Source of the DNA: Cloacibacterium normanense
Lineage (GTDB): Bacteria; Bacteroidota; Bacteroidia; Flavobacteriales; Weeksellaceae
Length of the DNA: 57,698 bases
Reading direction: 5' to 3'
NCBI RefSeq assembly: GCF_002943105.1
Contig: NZ_PTPZ01000011.1
Span: 1 to 57,698, forward strand
This document shows, in pieces, positions 1 to 7,092 of this stretch; within the stretch, counting starts at the first letter, position 1; every line of letters begins with the position of its first letter. Below the pieces are notes generated by a model. It did not search any database, had not been told where the DNA came from, and was given only the letters and a program-made list of their open reading frames with translations. Position numbers and translations under genes: made by a program.

Positions 1-145
1 CGGAAGCATTCATCCCATATTCAAATGAGTATGCGCAATTTCCTAAATTTGTAAACCTCCACTCACCTTCAAACCCTGGAAATCGTAAATTAGGAAATAA
101 AATTGGTCTTTTCTGACTAAATAAGATTGATGAGAAAATTGTTCC
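1..145 (-). pseudogene. hsdS: hsdS target-recognition fragment without a start codon (type I restriction specificity subunit), running off the left edge
   Basis: The minus strand is open from base 145 to base 1. It translates into text typical of the beginning of an HsdS target-recognition domain: PNLRFPGFEGEW, followed by a segment ending EYGMNAS. HsdS selects the DNA sequence that type I restriction-modification enzymes methylate and cut. The frame is closed upstream by TAA (bases 146-148) and has no ATG, GTG or TTG before the conserved block, so this copy cannot begin translation normally. The rest lies outside the window. A start-less hsdS half next to a tyrosine recombinase and upstream of hsdR is the usual make-up of a shuffling hsdS locus with silent cassettes. 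The family call rests on the short motif alone. Confidence 0.72.
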
Positions 146-224
146 TTAATCCTTTTTAGAGGAGATAATTTCTAATCATCACTAACTTTAAGGTTTTAAA
201 TAATTAATATTAAAATCAAAAATT

Positions 225-1151
225 ATGACAAGAAAGAAAACATTAGCAGAAATCGCTGAATTATGGAAGAATGACAAAAAGCTGTACGTGAAAAAATCAA
301 CCTTTTCGGCTTATGTACTGTTGCTGGAAAATCATTTACTGCCTGTATTCAAAGATTATTACGAGATTGGAGATGGAGAGGTGCAGAAATTCGTGTTTCA
401 AAAGTTAGATCAGGGGTTAAGTCAAAAAAGCATCAAAGATATTCTCATTGTTTTGAAAATGGTGTTGAAATTCGGAGCAAAAAACAAATGGATTGAGTTT
501 ATTAATTTTGATGTGCAATATCCAACGGTTAGGGAAACACATACGATTGAAGTGTTGAGCAGAACGCATCAGAAAAAAGTAATGGGTTACATTCAAGAGC
601 ATTTTACATTTAGAAATCTCGGAGTTTATATCTGTCTTTGTTCGGGAATGAGGATTGGTGAGATTTGTGCTTTGACTTGGGAAGATATTGATACGGATAA
701 TGGAATCATTAATATTCGAAAAACTATTCAGAGAATCTACGTGATTGAAGATGGAGAGCGTAAAACAGAACTCCTAATTGATACGCCAAAAACCAAAAAT
801 TCTATTCGAGAAATCCCAATCAGCAGAGACTTGTTGAGAATGCTGAAACCTTTTAAGAAAATCGTAAATCCTGATTTCTATGTTTTGACCAACGATTCTA
901 AACCTACAGAACCTAGAACTTACCGAAGTTATTATAAAAATCTAATGCGCTATCTGGAAATTCCAGATATTAAATTTCATGGTTTGAGACACAGTTTTGC
1001 AACAAGATGTATAGAAAGTAATTGTGATTATAAGACGGTGAGTGTTTTGCTAGGACATTCTAATATAAGTACTACTCTTAATTTGTATGTACATCCTAAT
1101 CTTGAGCAGAAGAAAAAAGCAATAGACCAGATGTTTAAAGCTTTAAAATAA
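225..1151 (+). CDS. tyrosine recombinase/integrase, probably the hsdS-shuffling recombinase
   Basis: A full-length 308-residue tyrosine recombinase that cuts and rejoins DNA through a covalent phosphotyrosine. All catalytic positions are visible: Arg143 in SGMRIGE, Lys189 in TPKTKNS, His252 and Arg255 in HGLRHSFAT, His278 in LLGHSNIST, and the nucleophile Tyr288 in NLYVHP. The first 100 residues fit the SAM-like core-binding domain. It lies 80 bases from the start-less hsdS fragment on the opposite strand and upstream of fic and hsdR, an order seen in type I loci that switch specificity by DNA inversion. It could instead integrate a mobile element; no attachment site is visible to support that. 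The family call is firm, the substrate is inferred. Confidence 0.9.
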   Translation: MTRKKTLAEIAELWKNDKKLYVKKSTFSAYVLLLENHLLPVFKDYYEIGDGEVQKFVFQKLDQGLSQKSIKDILIVLKMVLKFGAKNKWIEFINFDVQYPTVRETHTIEVLSRTHQKKVMGYIQEHFTFRNLGVYICLCSGMRIGEICALTWEDIDTDNGIINIRKTIQRIYVIEDGERKTELLIDTPKTKNSIREIPISRDLLRMLKPFKKIVNPDFYVLTNDSKPTEPRTYRSYYKNLMRYLEIPDIKFHGLRHSFATRCIESNCDYKTVSVLLGHSNISTTLNLYVHPNLEQKKKAIDQMFKALK

Positions 1152-1182
1152 TACATGTCTTTTTTGTTCTATTTTAGAGAAG

Positions 1183-1238
1183 TTTTTGAAGACAAATCTT
1201 TTTGCTTTCATTTTTTGAAGACAAGAATATTTGTCTTC
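1183..1238. repeat. TTTTTGAAGACAA repeats with a perfect 8-bp hairpin
   Basis: The phrase TTTTTGAAGACAA occurs at about 1183 and again at 1212. The second copy forms a perfect stem, GAAGACAA (1217-1224) with TTGTCTTC (1231-1238) around a 6-base loop. Weaker versions of the phrase recur at about 1250 and 1281. A 72-codon frame can be drawn through this stretch, but its Phe/Leu/Lys-only composition comes from the repeats, so it is not called a gene. Confidence 0.55.
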
Positions 1239-1261
1239 GATTTTGTTTGGTTTTTTGAATG

Positions 1262-1302
1262 CAAAGTCCTTTGTTTACTATTTTTGAAAACAAAGGACTT
1301 TG
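1262..1302. terminator. long symmetrical stem-loop between the recombinase and fic
   Basis: Fifteen bases at 1262-1276 pair perfectly with 1288-1302 (CAAAGTCCTTTGTTT and its complement) around an 11-base loop. The stem is AT-rich and has no clean run of T on either side, so it may be a weak two-way terminator, or a recombination or protein-binding site. It separates the recombinase from the fic-hsdR unit. Confidence 0.5.
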
Positions 1303-1356
1303 TGTTTATAAATTTAAATAATTTGATAATCAAATGTTTTAGTATTCGGAATTTTA

Positions 1357-1364
1357 TATATTTG
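1357..1364 (+). promoter_or_regulatory. -7 box TATATTTG for fic-hsdR
   Basis: TATATTTG fits the Bacteroidota -7 consensus TAnnTTTG and ends 18 bases before the fic start codon. No convincing -33 box stands at the usual distance. Confidence 0.5.
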
Positions 1365-1382
1365 TGTAGATAAATTTAAATT

Positions 1383-2498
1383 ATGGATTATAATTTAGAT
1401 AATGCAGTTAGTTATCATTATGGTAAGTTTCCCCCAGAGCATATTAATTACGAAATATTTATAGAAGAATTAATCAAAGCGACCGAAACTTTAGCTCAAT
1501 TTGATCAAATGATCAAAAATTTACATAATAGCGAGTTATTGCTTGCTCCATTAAGAAATCAAGAAGCGGTTCTTTCATCTAGGATAGAAGGAACAATAAG
1601 TACTATCGATGAAATTTTACAATATGAGGCTGATCATGATAGCGGTTTGTCTGAAAATGCTAGAGCAGATGTAATAGAAACTATTCTATATCAAAGAGCT
1701 TTAAAAAATGCACAAGAGGCTTTAGAAGATGGATATCAGTTTTCTCTTAATTTTATTAAACAAATGCATTAGCAGTTGTTATTTTTTGGTAGAGGAGCTT
1801 CAAAATCTTCAGGAGAATTTAAAAAAGAACAAAATTTTTTGGCAGATCGTGCAGCAAGAAAGATTCAATTTATTCCTATAAGTGCAGAAAAATTAAATGA
1901 TGGTTTACATGAGTTAATTAATTACATAGAAAAAAGTGATTCTCCAGCATTAATAAAAGCTGGAGTTGTTCATATAGAATTTGAAGCACTACACCCTTTT
2001 CAGGATGGAAATGGTAGAATAGGAAGGATGCTCATCACTCTTTTATTATGGAAATCAGGGGTTTTGTCTCAACCCCATTTTTATATTAGTGGATATTTTG
2101 AGGAAAATAAAGAAGAGTATATAGATGCTATGCGAAATGTATCCAAAAACAATGATTGGGATGGGTGGATAAAATTTTTCTTGACAGCTGTTCATCAACA
2201 AGCGGTGAAAAATCTTATGATTGCCGAACAAATTAGAGATTTATATGAAGAAATGAAAATAGAGTTTACAGATTTGCTATCTTCAAAATGGAGTGTAGCA
2301 ACCCTTGATTTTATTTTTACTAATCCTGTCTTTAGAAATAGTAAATTCATAAATGTTACACAAATTCCTGCTGCTACAGCAACGGGTGTGATAAAAAAAT
2401 TGATAGAAAGAGGCTATTTGGTGCCAAAAGAAGCAGCTTCAGGAAGAAGACCAGCACTCTATTCTTTTGAACCTCTTATGCGACTTGTAAGAGTATAA
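1383..2498 (+). pseudogene. Fic-family AMP-transferase gene interrupted by one in-frame amber codon
   Basis: The reading frame encodes a Fic protein of about 371 codons, but TAG at 1770-1772 (codon 130) stops it. The frame continues unchanged on both sides, so this is a single base change (for example from CAG or AAG), not a frameshift. Upstream of the stop, residues 65-70 read SSRIEG, the (S/T)xxxE(G/N) inhibitory motif of self-inhibited Fic enzymes. Downstream, the active site HPFQDGNGRIGR is complete (catalytic His at codon 204), followed by a C-terminal winged-helix-like part. Fic enzymes transfer AMP to target hydroxyl groups. Fic genes often sit between hsdS and hsdR in type I loci, as here. 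The product is probably dead unless an amber suppressor or a restart at TTG 1776 is used; the restart fragment would keep the catalytic motif but lose the inhibitory helix. Confidence 0.85.
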
Positions 2499-2541
2499 AT
2501 ATACCTGATTAAAAATTTTAATTAAAAACAAATAAAACAAA

Positions 2542-5403
2542 ATGACCAGTCAACCAGAATATATTTTAGAAGAAAAGTTAGTTGCACAACTTCAAGAATT
2601 AGGACACAAAAAAGTGATCATTAAAAATGAAGAGGATTTAATTAAAAATCTAAAAATTCAACTAGAAATTCATAACAAAAAAACATTTTCTGAAAAAGAA
2701 TTTGAAAAAATATTAAATCATCTCGCAAAAGGAAATGTATTTGAAAAAGCTAAAATTCTTAGAGATAAGTTTCAATATTTAAAAGATGATGGTAACCCCG
2801 AATGGATTGAATTCATTAATCAAGATCATTGGTGTCAAAATCAGTTTCAGGTTACTCATCAAGTTACTCAAGAAGGTGATTATAAAAATAGATATGATGT
2901 TACTCTTCTAATTAATGGACTTCCGCTTGTTCAGATAGAGCTTAAAAGACGAGGCTTGGAAATGAAGGAAGCTTTTAATCAAGTTAATCGTTATCAAAAA
3001 CACTCTTTTGGTTCTGGTAAAGGATTGTTCAATTATGTCCAATTGTTTATTATTAGTAATGGTGTTAATACTAAGTATTATTCTAATAATTCCCATCAAA
3101 GTTTTAAGCAGACATTTTTTTGGTCAGATGAGGAGAATAATAACATCAAACAATTAGATGATTTTACTCAAGCCTTTTTAGAGCCTTGTCAGGTAGCTAA
3201 AATGATAACAAAATATATAGTTCTTAACCAAACCTATAAAATATTGATGGTGCTCCGTCCATATCAATATTATGCGGTGGAACGTATTGTAGACAAAGTA
3301 AGAAATACCAATAATAATGGTTTTATTTGGCATACTACGGGATCTGGTAAAACTTTGACTTCTTTTAAAGCTTCTCAAATTATTAAGGAAATTCCTGAAG
3401 TTGAAAAGGTGGTATTTGTTGTTGATAGAAAAGACTTGGATTATCAAACTCAAAAAGAGTTTGATGCTTTTGAAAAAGGAAGTGTAGATGCTACTGAAAA
3501 TACTAAGCATCTTGTAAAGCAGCTTTCTGATAATACTAAACTCATTGTTACTACTTTGCAGAAACTTAATACTGCAATTACTAAAGAAAAGCATGGTAAT
3601 AAAATAAATCAACTAAGGAATATAAAAGTAGTTTTTATTTTTGATGAGTGCCATAGAAGTCAGTTTGGTGAAACTCATCAAAATATAAAGAAATATTTCC
3701 AAAAAGCTCAAATGATTGGTTTTACTGGAACGCCTATCTCTGAAGTGAATTCTATAGGTAGAGTGGAGGGACAACCAGCAACAACTAATAGACTATTCGG
3801 TGATTGTCTTCATAAATATGTAATTACTGATGCAATAAAAGATGAAAATGTATTGAGGTTTTCAGTTGAGTATGTGGGAAGATATAAAGAGAAGGAAGGA
3901 AGCAATACTCACATTGATATTGATGTGGAAGATATTGATACTAAAGAGTTGCTTGAAAGTGAATCTAGACTAAATAAGATAACGGACTATATTATTTCTG
4001 AATATAATCGTAAAACCCATGATAAAACATTTAATGCAATGTTTTGTGTTAGTGGAATAGAGGTGTTGCAAAAATATTATGATTTGTTTTATCAGAAAAA
4101 ACAAGAAGGAAAACATCAATTAAGAGTCGCAACTATATATAGTTATGGTGTAAATGAAGATGATAGAAGTGCTAATGGGATTATTGAAGAAGAAATCCTA
4201 TTTGGAATAGAGGATGAGGTAAAAAACATTTTAGGAAGCCGATATTTACATTCTAGAGATGCTTTAGAAAAATACATTGGTCATTACAATGATATGTTTG
4301 GTACTAATTTTACTACCAAAGATAGTCAGAGTTTTTACAACTATTATAATGATGTTGCCAAAAGGGTAAGAAGCAAAGAATTGGATTTAATTCTTGTTGT
4401 AAATATGTTTCTTACAGGATTCGATAGTCCACAACTTAATACTCTTTTTGTAGATAAAAATTTGAAATATCATGGCTTAATTCAGGCGTTTTCAAGAACT
4501 AATAGAATTTTAAATGAAAAAAAATCTCATGGTAATATAGTATGCTTCAGAAATCTAAAATCTGCAACTGATGACGCTGTTACATTATTCTCTAATAAAG
4601 AAGCTGTTCAAGAAATTATTATTCATCCCATAGAAAATTATATTGATAGCTTTAATGATGCTTTAAATAAGTTGAAATCTATAACTCCTACTTACCAAAG
4701 CGTTGATGATTTGATTAGTGAACAACAAGAATTTGAGTTCATTAAAGCATTTAGAGATCTTATGCGTATTCTTAACGTTTTAAAATCATTCTCAGATTTT
4801 AGTTTTGAAAAACTAGAACTTACTGAATGGGATTTTGATGGTTATAAAAGTAAATACTTGGATATTTGGCAAAAATATAAGCATCAGCCTAAAGAGAAAG
4901 TTAGTGTTTTAGATGACGTTGATTTTGAACTTGAACTTATCCATAAAGATGAAATTAATGTATCTTATATTCTAACACTATTAACTCAGCTTAAAGAGAA
5001 AAATCTTAAAGGTGATAAATTAACACAAAAACAAAAAGAAATTAGTGATCTTATCGCTGGAAATGTTCAGTTGAGAAGTAAAAAAGAATTAATAGAAAAA
5101 TTTATTCTAGAGAATCTTCCTCACATATCTGACCCTGAATTAGTAAAAGAAAACTTTGATAACTTTTGGAATAATGAAAGAGAAAAAGCGTTCGAAATAA
5201 TTGCAAAAGAAGAAAATCTGAATAAAGAACAATTTCAGAATACCATAAGTGAATATCTTTTCTCAGAAAAAACTCCTAAAATTTCAGAGGTCCTACAATT
5301 GTTAGAATTTAAGCCTAAACTTACTGATAGAGGTACAATTGCTAGAAGGATACTTGGGAAAATTCAAGATTTTGTTCAGACTTTTATGGATGGGATAGAA
5401 TAG
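2542..5403 (+). CDS. hsdR: type I restriction endonuclease subunit R
   Basis: A 953-residue HsdR, full length for the family. This is the motor and nuclease subunit, which translocates DNA and cuts it away from the unmethylated recognition site. The N-terminal nuclease shows the PD-(D/E)xK pattern with Asp119 and Glu133-Leu-Lys135. The helicase core has Walker A HTTGSGKT (264-271), motif II DECH (368-371), motif III FTGTP and a later motif VI region ending AFSRTNRI. The C-terminal third is helical and should bind HsdM/HsdS. It follows the broken fic gene by 43 bases. No hsdM and only a silent hsdS fragment are present here; functional copies would have to lie left of the window for this enzyme to work. 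Confidence 0.93.
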   Translation: MTSQPEYILEEKLVAQLQELGHKKVIIKNEEDLIKNLKIQLEIHNKKTFSEKEFEKILNHLAKGNVFEKAKILRDKFQYLKDDGNPEWIEFINQDHWCQNQFQVTHQVTQEGDYKNRYDVTLLINGLPLVQIELKRRGLEMKEAFNQVNRYQKHSFGSGKGLFNYVQLFIISNGVNTKYYSNNSHQSFKQTFFWSDEENNNIKQLDDFTQAFLEPCQVAKMITKYIVLNQTYKILMVLRPYQYYAVERIVDKVRNTNNNGFIWHTTGSGKTLTSFKASQIIKEIPEVEKVVFVVDRKDLDYQTQKEFDAFEKGSVDATENTKHLVKQLSDNTKLIVTTLQKLNTAITKEKHGNKINQLRNIKVVFIFDECHRSQFGETHQNIKKYFQKAQMIGFTGTPISEVNSIGRVEGQPATTNRLFGDCLHKYVITDAIKDENVLRFSVEYVGRYKEKEGSNTHIDIDVEDIDTKELLESESRLNKITDYIISEYNRKTHDKTFNAMFCVSGIEVLQKYYDLFYQKKQEGKHQLRVATIYSYGVNEDDRSANGIIEEEILFGIEDEVKNILGSRYLHSRDALEKYIGHYNDMFGTNFTTKDSQSFYNYYNDVAKRVRSKELDLILVVNMFLTGFDSPQLNTLFVDKNLKYHGLIQAFSRTNRILNEKKSHGNIVCFRNLKSATDDAVTLFSNKEAVQEIIIHPIENYIDSFNDALNKLKSITPTYQSVDDLISEQQEFEFIKAFRDLMRILNVLKSFSDFSFEKLELTEWDFDGYKSKYLDIWQKYKHQPKEKVSVLDDVDFELELIHKDEINVSYILTLLTQLKEKNLKGDKLTQKQKEISDLIAGNVQLRSKKELIEKFILENLPHISDPELVKENFDNFWNNEREKAFEIIAKEENLNKEQFQNTISEYLFSEKTPKISEVLQLLEFKPKLTDRGTIARRILGKIQDFVQTFMDGIE

Positions 5404-5486
5404 CTTATTTTTTATAAATCAATTAAAGTTAGAATTTTTTTAATTGATAATTTACCAGAAGATAATAATTTTAATAATTTTACTAT

Positions 5487-5515
5487 TTTGAATTTATTTA
5501 TTTTTATTATATTTG
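5487..5515 (+). promoter_or_regulatory. promoter with TTTG and TATATTTG boxes
   Basis: TTTG (5487-5490) and TATATTTG (5508-5515) are separated by 17 bases, fitting the Flavobacteriia -33/-7 promoter. It would drive the two small membrane-protein genes that follow, with a leader of roughly 105 bases. Confidence 0.55.
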
Positions 5516-5626
5516 TTTTAAACTAATAGATTGAAACTCAATATCCGAAACAAACCACTACAATTAATATATTGTAATTATTCTAGTTTTGAATTTCATT
5601 TATTGTTATGTACAAACAGTTTAAAA

Positions 5627-5959
5627 ATGATATTTAATTTCTTAAAAGATAATAAAGAGTTAAAGAAAGCATTAAAAATAATTTGGATTTTAACTGTGTC
5701 TTTGTCCTTTTTTATCATAATTATAAGCCTTTTTGCATCACCAAATTTTATAACTTCAAACATTCCAATTTGTGAAAGTAAAAAAGTCGGAAAAGAATGC
5801 TTTTTGTGTGGAAGTACAAGAGCATTTTTAACTATAGGAAAACTTGAATTTAAAAAAGCATATGAATTAAATAAATTAAGTGTTTTTTTATTTACTACTC
5901 TTCTAACAAATATTTTAATCTTTATAATATACTTAACAAAAAAATCAAATAAATTATGA
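5627..5959 (+). CDS. DUF2752 membrane protein
   Basis: A small membrane protein of 110 residues. The ATG at 5627 is preferred over an upstream in-frame TTG at 5531, because the added residues are poorly hydrophobic and unlike the family. A first membrane segment lies near residues 18-40, and a second one at the C-terminus. Between them is the DUF2752 signature, CFLCGSTRAF, followed by an AYELNKLS segment. The biochemical function of the family is unknown. The stop overlaps the next start as ATGA, so the two genes are translationally coupled. Several Bacteroidota carry such a DUF2752/short membrane protein pair. Confidence 0.75.
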   Translation: MIFNFLKDNKELKKALKIIWILTVSLSFFIIIISLFASPNFITSNIPICESKKVGKECFLCGSTRAFLTIGKLEFKKAYELNKLSVFLFTTLLTNILIFIIYLTKKSNKL

Positions 5960-6204
5960 AAACAGCAAGTTTAATTATGGGAATTTTATCTATTTTCGGA
6001 ATGTTTTTAGGATTTATTCCGTGTCTTGGAGCGTTTAATTGGATTAATATTCCTTTTGCTATTTTAGGACTAATTATTAGTATTTTAGCATATACAAGAA
6101 ATGACAATGAGCCCAAAGGGAATGCAAAAGCAGGAATTGCTCTATGTGCTATTGCTATGATTTTTGGTTTGGTGAGATTGATGTTAGGTGGTGGTGTTGT
6201 ATAA
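5956..6204 (+). CDS. small two-helix membrane protein, DUF4190-like
   Basis: An 82-residue protein with hydrophobic segments near residues 5-45 and 62-80. They are separated by a short polar stretch (RNDNEPKGNAKAG) that resembles the hinge of DUF4190-type membrane proteins. It overlaps the DUF2752 gene by four bases (ATGA) and ends shortly before a strong hairpin, so the two genes form a small operon. There is no enzymatic motif. The family assignment is tentative. Confidence 0.65.
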   Translation: MKTASLIMGILSIFGMFLGFIPCLGAFNWINIPFAILGLIISILAYTRNDNEPKGNAKAGIALCAIAMIFGLVRLMLGGGVV

Positions 6205-6266
6205 TTTCGCCTAATAATGACTTTGCAAACTATCATAAAATCAATTTTTTTAAAATAATTTTCATA

Positions 6267-6301
6267 AATAACCTCTTTAAAATTACTTTAAAGAGGTTAT
6301 T
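6267..6301 (+). terminator. 15-bp stem-loop terminator after the DUF2752 operon
   Basis: AATAACCTCTTTAAA (6267-6281) pairs perfectly with 6287-6301 around the loop ATTAC. It is followed by a T-rich ATTTTA. It closes the two-gene membrane-protein operon. Confidence 0.75.
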
Positions 6302-6702
6302 ATTTTATCCTACTATCTCCACTACGTTAAATACTCTCAAAGTTTATTTGCAAAGTCAATAATTATAGGCTTTTATTTTATAAATAAAAAAACACCAAGA
6401 GTAACTTAATTTGTCGAATTCAGGGTTTAGAGAAAAATTTTTATACCATTGATTTTCGGAGTCGAAGATTCTCCTTAAATTTTTTGCCTTTCCATAATCT
6501 TTATTATAATCCTTTTATTATATTTGTAATTAACTAATAGTCAAAAACTAATATGGAAATTTTCCCAGCTCTCTCATCTTAATTTTCTTGAATAGAGGCA
6601 TAGATGTCTATGCTCAGCCCTTGGCTTCATTTCCTGTGCTAATTTCATGTAAACAGAAATTTCACACCGTATCCAAAACAAAACCCAAATCAAGAAAACC
6701 AA
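6302..6702 (+). promoter_or_regulatory. gene-free leader before the truncated DUF1016 gene: -7 box and palindrome
   Basis: No coding frame of note lies in these 400 bases. A TATATTTG -7 box (6519-6526) faces right. Downstream is a perfect palindrome, GCATAGA-TG-TCTATGC (6598-6613), close enough to the putative transcript start to be an operator or a 5' hairpin. The remaining sequence shows no recognised element. Confidence 0.4.
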
Positions 6703-7050
6703 ATGCAACTCAACCAATCCATAATATCAGACATAAAATCTATCATCGCTCAGTCAAAAGATAGGGCGATAAGAGCAGTTGACCATCAACGCACAATCAT
6801 GTATTGGCATATTGGCAAACGGATCTTTGAAGAAGAGCAAGAAGGGAAAGACCGTGCTGATTACGGAAAATACTTAATAAAATATCTTTCAGAACAATTA
6901 CAACCAGAATTCGGAAGTGGTTTTTCTGTAAGACAAATCAACTTATATCGTCAGTTTTATCGCACATTTGAAAATGTGCATACACTGTATGCACAATTAA
7001 GTTGGAGCCAATACAAATTATTACTAACTGTTGAAAATCAAGAAGAATGA
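6703..7050 (+). pseudogene. DUF1016 (YhcG-type nuclease) gene truncated after its N-terminal domain
   Basis: The 115-residue product matches the DUF1016 N-terminal domain: an early helical part with YWHIGKRI, then FGSGFSVRQINLYRQFY and LSWSQYKLLL. Complete family members continue into a PD-(D/E)xK nuclease domain and are about 330-380 residues long. Here the frame stops at VENQEE, exactly where the linker to the nuclease begins, and the Qat operon starts 42 bases later. The nuclease half is therefore missing, probably replaced when the downstream defence module was acquired. Whether the short helical protein still does anything is unknown. Confidence 0.75.
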
Positions 7051-7092
7051 GAAATTTGAAATATATAAATACAATTGTAAAAATGAATACAT

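Noticed and set aside
57-67. Iteron-like CTCCACTCACC near the left edge
   Set aside because: It lies within codons of the hsdS fragment and lacks the TTCGGAAT half of the iteron consensus.
225-1151. The recombinase as the integrase of the whole mobile element
   Set aside because: It sits between an hsdS fragment and fic-hsdR, and no attachment-site repeat was found; hsdS shuffling is the simpler explanation, though integration is not excluded.
1155-1373. A 72-codon frame after the recombinase gene
   Set aside because: It runs through repeated hairpin sequence and gives only Phe/Leu/Lys-rich text with no homology-like pattern; the DNA repeats explain it.
3178-3612. A 144-codon minus-strand frame inside hsdR
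   Set aside because: It is a shadow of the well-supported hsdR gene on the other strand, with composition that mirrors the coding strand.
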